From Flavobacteriales bacterium UBA7325 (lineage in GTDB: Bacteria > Bacteroidota > Bacteroidia > Flavobacteriales_D > Crocinitomicaceae): a DNA stretch of 10,144 bases. Every line of letters begins with the position of its first letter. Positions within the stretch are counted from its first letter, which is position 1. The notes under the pieces are model-generated. The model saw nothing but the letters and a program-made list of their open reading frames with translations. It did no database searches and was not told the DNA's origin. The position numbers and the translations under genes were made by a program. The stretch lies in contig DKPV01000029.1 of NCBI GenBank assembly GCA_002471375.1, forward strand, positions 1 through 10,144. The letters run 5' to 3'. This document shows, piece after piece, positions 6,816 to 10,144 of the stretch.

Positions 6816-6835
6816 GTACTTTTTGTAAATAGTAC
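6816..6835. promoter_or_regulatory. Candidate shared operator: 20-bp imperfect palindrome
   Basis: GTACT (6816-6820) and AGTAC (6831-6835) are perfect inverted arms, and the inner TTT/AAA also pair, so eight of ten symmetric positions match. It begins one base from the zwf -7 box and reaches the expected -33 zone of the kinase promoter, so one bound regulator could affect both transcripts. No regulator gene lies in the window. The operator role is inferred from symmetry and position only. Confidence 0.4.
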
Positions 6836-6855
6836 CATAAGAAAAGGTTTTTTAT

Positions 6856-6863
6856 TATATTTG
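6856..6863 (+). promoter_or_regulatory. -7 promoter element for the kinase (and possibly the glucosidase)
   Basis: TATATTTG matches the Bacteroidota TAnnTTTG -7 consensus exactly and ends 25 bases before the kinase ATG at 6889. No clear -33 TTG occurs at the usual distance. The arrangement mirrors the zwf promoter on the other strand. Confidence 0.55.
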
Positions 6864-6888
6864 GTCGAAACCAACATTTTATAAATTC

Positions 6889-7776
6889 ATGATTTTAGTT
6901 GTCGAGAGTGGCTCAACAAAAGCCGATTGGATGTTAGTTAACAGTGGCAAGGAAGCTATCTATAGCACAAAGGGCTTTAACCCGTTTTATCATTCAAAAG
7001 AGGATATTCTAATTGAGTTAAATGATCATTTAGGATTGGACTTGATAAAGTCTGATGTTAAAAAGATCTTTTTTTATGGTGCTGGCTGTTCTTCACCTGA
7101 AATGAATGAAATTATTGAAGTTGCCTTAAATTCGTTCTTTACCAATGCAAAAGTGAAGGTCAACCATGATTTGGCAGCATGTGCTTACGCGTGTTATGAA
7201 GGAAAACCTTTGATCGCTGGGATTCTAGGCACAGGTTCTAATTCGTGTTATTTTGATGGCAAGGAGGTAAGTGAAGTTGTTCCCGCTTTAAGCTATATAC
7301 TTGGCGATGAAGGTGGCGGATGCCATTTCGGGAAAAGAATACTTGCTGATTTCTTATACAATAGATTGCCCGAGCCAATGGCGAAGGAACTAAGACAATT
7401 GGGGATGACAAAAGCTTCAATTAACAAGAATGTTTACATGAAACCTGATGCTAACGTTTTTATTGCCTCGATAATGCCCGTTCTCATTCGTCACAAAAGT
7501 TTGAGTTACTCCCAAACACTCATCGAAAATAATTTCCAAGAGTTTATCGATATACACATTAAGTGTTACACTGATTACAAGAAGGTTAAAGTGAATTTTG
7601 TTGGATCAGTTGCTAGTTTATTGCAGAATGAGCTCATGGCAGTATGTGATAAGAATGATATTCAGCTCGGAGTGATCATCCGAAGACCGCTTGATAAACT
7701 TGTGAAATACCACTTGAAGCAGCAAAGTTTTACTTCAAGTACTCTTGTGAGCGAAGGTGCTCAGCAATTAAACTAA
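6889..7776 (+). CDS. BadF/BadG-family sugar kinase (GlcNAc/glucosamine kinase-like; substrate unproven)
   Basis: A 295-residue ASKHA-fold ATPase of the BadF/BadG/BcrA/BcrD family, whose Bacteroidota members are usually called N-acetylglucosamine kinase-like. Phosphate-1 motif ESGSTKADW lies at 6-14, with Glu where most members have Asp. The probable catalytic Asp94 is in NHD. Phosphate-2 motif GILGTGSNS is at 111-119, LGDEGGG at 139-144, and an adenosine-type FVGSVA at 238-242. No signal peptide is present, so it is cytosolic. It lacks the cysteine-rich features of the benzoyl-CoA reductase activators of this family. It diverges from zwf with 105 bases between the start codons and precedes the GH3 gene by 70 bases. 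Because the neighbours release glucose and consume glucose-6-phosphate, phosphorylation of glucose is an attractive inference, but amino sugars remain the conservative guess. The Asp-to-Glu change could alter activity. Confidence 0.75.
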   Translation: MILVVESGSTKADWMLVNSGKEAIYSTKGFNPFYHSKEDILIELNDHLGLDLIKSDVKKIFFYGAGCSSPEMNEIIEVALNSFFTNAKVKVNHDLAACAYACYEGKPLIAGILGTGSNSCYFDGKEVSEVVPALSYILGDEGGGCHFGKRILADFLYNRLPEPMAKELRQLGMTKASINKNVYMKPDANVFIASIMPVLIRHKSLSYSQTLIENNFQEFIDIHIKCYTDYKKVKVNFVGSVASLLQNELMAVCDKNDIQLGVIIRRPLDKLVKYHLKQQSFTSSTLVSEGAQQLN

Positions 7777-7846
7777 TTTTTACTTTTACACCATGTCGTT
7801 TGTGCGGCGAGGGCTATTACAAGAAACTTAAACAAATTATTGAAGT

Positions 7847-10132
7847 ATGCCGAAAAGGAACACTATTACAACTCTTTTTATTGTACTAAATTTTTTAGTC
7901 TTTGCTCAAGATAAATTAGACCCTGTTATTGAAGGACGAATTACAGAGTTAATGTCTACCATGACAGTCCAGGAAAAAGTTGGGCAAACGTGTCAGATCA
8001 CTTTGGACGCCTTATTCGTGAGAGACGAAGAAGAGAAGGTTTTAGATCCCGAAAGAATTGATCCTGCCAAACTCAAGGAGGCAATGAGCACATATGGTAT
8101 TGGCTCTATTCTCAATGTAAGTTGGCATACCTTTGATTTGGAGATGTGGGAAAAGGTAATGAGTGAGGTTCATGCACCTTTTAACAATGGAGAAACAAAG
8201 GCGCCTATCATTTATGGTATCGATGCCATTCACGGCGTAAACTATACAGTTGGCGGGACATTGTTTCCTCAAGAAATCGGTTTGGCTGCAACTTGGAATC
8301 CTGCTTTAGCAATGCGATTCGGTGAAGTAACCGCTTATGAGACTAGGGCTTCTGGAATTTGTTGGAACTTTTCACCTGTACTTGATTTAGGAAGACAGCC
8401 TTTGTGGTCGAGAAACTTTGAAACTTTAGGAGAGGATCCATTCCTTGTCTCAGAAATGGGAAAAGCAATCATTTGTGGATATCAAGGAAAAGATGGAATA
8501 GGTTCTGAACATGTGATAGCATGTATGAAGCACTTTGTCGGCTATAGTAATCCATTAACAGGTCGCGATAGAACTCCAGCGTGGATTCCAGATAAGTACA
8601 TGAAAGAATTGTATTTACCTTCATTTAAAGCAGCCGTAGAAGAGGGAGCTCTAACCGTTATGATTAACAGCGGCGCGGTTAACGGCATTCCTGGACATAT
8701 AAACTATGACTTAATCACCAAAACCCTTAAAGAAGATTGGGGTTTTCAGGGATTTGCCGTTTCTGATTGGGAAGATTTTATTTTTCTGAATAATGTACAT
8801 CAGACTGCAGAAGACAATTATCAAGGAATTATTAGTGCTTTCAATGCCGGTGTTGATATGAGCATGGTTCCTTACAATCCACAATACAAGGAATACTGTG
8901 AATTGATGATTAAGGCGGTCGATAATAAGGTTATTTCTGAAGAGCGATTGAATGACGCCGTTCGCAGAATTCTTCGAGTCAAAATGATAGGTGGACTGTT
9001 TGATAAAGGAATGAATCAAGCGAAAAAGTATCCAGATTTTGGGAGTGAGAAGTTTAAATCCATTGCACTAGAATCTGCATTGGAGTCAATTACACTTTTG
9101 AAAAATGAGAAAGACATTCTTCCGCTTTCATCTTCCTCAAAAGTTTTAATCGCTGGGCCAACGTCGGATAACTTGATCTTTTTGAATGGAGCATGGACGC
9201 ATACATGGCAAGGAGCGAATACAGATTTTAATACGGAAGGAGCTAAGACGGTGCGCGAAGCGTTTACTGAGAAGTTGGGGTCAGAGAATTGTCTCTTTGC
9301 AAAAGGGGCTGAGTTGTATCTTGATGAAGGCTTCGAGGCTACAAAGCTTGTTGATCAAGAAGATTTTAAAGTGAAAGCTGATAAAAGTGATGTAATTGTT
9401 CTTTGTTTAGGAGAATATCCGAGCACTGAGAAGCCTGGAGATATTCGATCCTTAAACCTGGATCCAGCACAATTGGAACTAGCTGAAGCGGCTTATTCAA
9501 CAGGAAAGCCAGTTGTTTTAGTAATGGTAGAAGGAAGACCTAGAGTTATTCGAGAGATTGTTGAAGGTGCTGGTGCTATTGTTCAGGCATATTTACCTGG
9601 TGATTACGGTGCCGATGCGCTAGTAGAATTGATATTCGGCGAAGAGAACTTTAGCGGTAAACTTCCTTACACTTACCCAAAGTACGATGGTATTTTTGAA
9701 TTCTATGATCACCCAAAAAGTGTCGCACGCTCTAAAGGAAATGATTTTGAGGCCTACGATCCACAATGGGATTTTGGCTTTGGTTTAAGTTATAGTGAGG
9801 TTGAATACTCAAATTTGCGATTGAGCACAAAGAATATGACTACAGCCGATTCATTGGTAATTGAAGTCGATGTCACAAATAAAAGTGAGAGAGATACAAA
9901 AGAGATTGTGCAGCTGTATGTGTCAGATCTTTTTGCGTCAATGATTCCAAACGGGAAATCGCTAAAGGGCTTTGATAAAGTAGAAATTAAGGCAGGTAAT
10001 ACAGAAACAACTAGATTTGTGATAACTGCTGATGATTTAAAATTTGTTGATGCATCAGGCAATTGGATTTCAGAAGCTGGAACCTTTGAAATTTCGATTG
10101 GAAATTTATTAAGTAAATTTGAATTAAAATAG
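7847..10132 (+). CDS. bglX: Exported glycoside hydrolase family 3 beta-glucosidase
   Basis: This 761-residue GH3 enzyme, close in length to E. coli BglX (765), should release glucose from the non-reducing ends of beta-gluco-oligosaccharides. A signal peptide (MPKRNTITTL plus hydrophobic FIVLNFLVFA) is cut near residue 20. The TIM-barrel domain carries IDAIHGV at 125-131, NFSPVLDLGR, ETLGEDPFL, KHFVGY near 228, and the nucleophile Asp307 in VSDWEDF. The alpha/beta sandwich domain follows, with LLKNE..LPL near 415-425 and CLGEYPSTEKPGD holding candidate acid/base glutamates. A fibronectin type III-like domain closes the protein (EVDVTNKSERD, VQLYVSD, LKGFDKVEI). There is no T9SS tail, so a periplasmic location is expected. 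Seventy bases separate it from the kinase, with no clear promoter or terminator between, so co-transcription is plausible. The natural substrate (laminarin or cellulose fragments) cannot be read from the sequence. Confidence 0.92.
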   Translation: MPKRNTITTLFIVLNFLVFAQDKLDPVIEGRITELMSTMTVQEKVGQTCQITLDALFVRDEEEKVLDPERIDPAKLKEAMSTYGIGSILNVSWHTFDLEMWEKVMSEVHAPFNNGETKAPIIYGIDAIHGVNYTVGGTLFPQEIGLAATWNPALAMRFGEVTAYETRASGICWNFSPVLDLGRQPLWSRNFETLGEDPFLVSEMGKAIICGYQGKDGIGSEHVIACMKHFVGYSNPLTGRDRTPAWIPDKYMKELYLPSFKAAVEEGALTVMINSGAVNGIPGHINYDLITKTLKEDWGFQGFAVSDWEDFIFLNNVHQTAEDNYQGIISAFNAGVDMSMVPYNPQYKEYCELMIKAVDNKVISEERLNDAVRRILRVKMIGGLFDKGMNQAKKYPDFGSEKFKSIALESALESITLLKNEKDILPLSSSSKVLIAGPTSDNLIFLNGAWTHTWQGANTDFNTEGAKTVREAFTEKLGSENCLFAKGAELYLDEGFEATKLVDQEDFKVKADKSDVIVLCLGEYPSTEKPGDIRSLNLDPAQLELAEAAYSTGKPVVLVMVEGRPRVIREIVEGAGAIVQAYLPGDYGADALVELIFGEENFSGKLPYTYPKYDGIFEFYDHPKSVARSKGNDFEAYDPQWDFGFGLSYSEVEYSNLRLSTKNMTTADSLVIEVDVTNKSERDTKEIVQLYVSDLFASMIPNGKSLKGFDKVEIKAGNTETTRFVITADDLKFVDASGNWISEAGTFEISIGNLLSKFELK

Positions 10133-10143
10133 AATTAAAATAG
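10122..10143 (+). repeat. 11-bp tandem duplication across the GH3 stop codon
   Basis: AATTAAAATAG occurs twice in direct succession (10122-10132 and 10133-10143). The first copy contains the stop codon TAG and the second lies just after it, so the protein is unchanged. It is most likely replication slippage in AT-rich sequence. Confidence 0.7.
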
Positions 10144-10144
10144 A

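Noticed and set aside
7793..7831. Twelve-codon ATG frame in the kinase-GH3 gap, considered as a leader peptide
   Set aside because: It has no repeated regulatory codons, no ribosome site and no attenuator hairpin.
8711..9019. Minus-strand ORF of 102 residues within the GH3 gene, and similar antisense frames in edd, zwf and gap
   Set aside because: They lie entirely inside strongly supported genes and have no domain-like motifs.
1..10144. CRISPR arrays, tRNA or rRNA genes, insertion-sequence ends, phage or defence genes
   Set aside because: No spaced repeats, cloverleaf-like sequence, transposase motif or defence domain was seen on either strand.

Overview
The window looks like a chromosomal segment of an AT-rich, probably aquatic Bacteroidota (Flavobacteriia-like). 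The evidence is a type IX secretion (T9SS) sorting-tail relic, promoter elements of the TAnnTTTG type, the near absence of Shine-Dalgarno sites, and the protein styles of the GH3 glucosidase and BadF-type kinase. Species cannot be named from the sequence alone.

Region 1-1265 (all minus strand) is mostly debris. It starts with the N-terminus of a secreted protein cut by the window edge (1-98). Next comes a terminator-like hairpin (197-234), then decayed coding pieces at 268-732 that read as remains of a sensor histidine kinase. A signal peptide joined almost directly to a T9SS tail follows (767-1069), without a credible start codon. A 56-residue small ORF (1082-1252) sits just behind gap.

Region 1266-6783 (minus strand) is a tightly packed five-gene operon in pathway order: zwf, pgl, edd, eda, gap. 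Together they encode glucose-6-phosphate to pyruvate plus glyceraldehyde-3-phosphate by the Entner-Doudoroff (ED) route, and then the first step of lower glycolysis. Genes overlap or lie within 2-6 nt of each other. A complete ED operon is uncommon in Bacteroidota.

Region 6784-6888 is a compact divergent promoter. Each direction has a TAnnTTTG -7 box, and a 20-bp imperfect palindrome lies between them, a candidate shared operator.

Region 6889-10132 (plus strand) carries a BadF/BadG-family sugar kinase and an exported GH3 beta-glucosidase. The inferred module is this: the GH3 enzyme releases glucose from beta-glucans (laminarin- or cello-oligosaccharides) in the periplasm, the kinase may phosphorylate the sugar, and the divergent operon oxidises glucose-6-phosphate through ED. 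The kinase's substrate is the least certain link.
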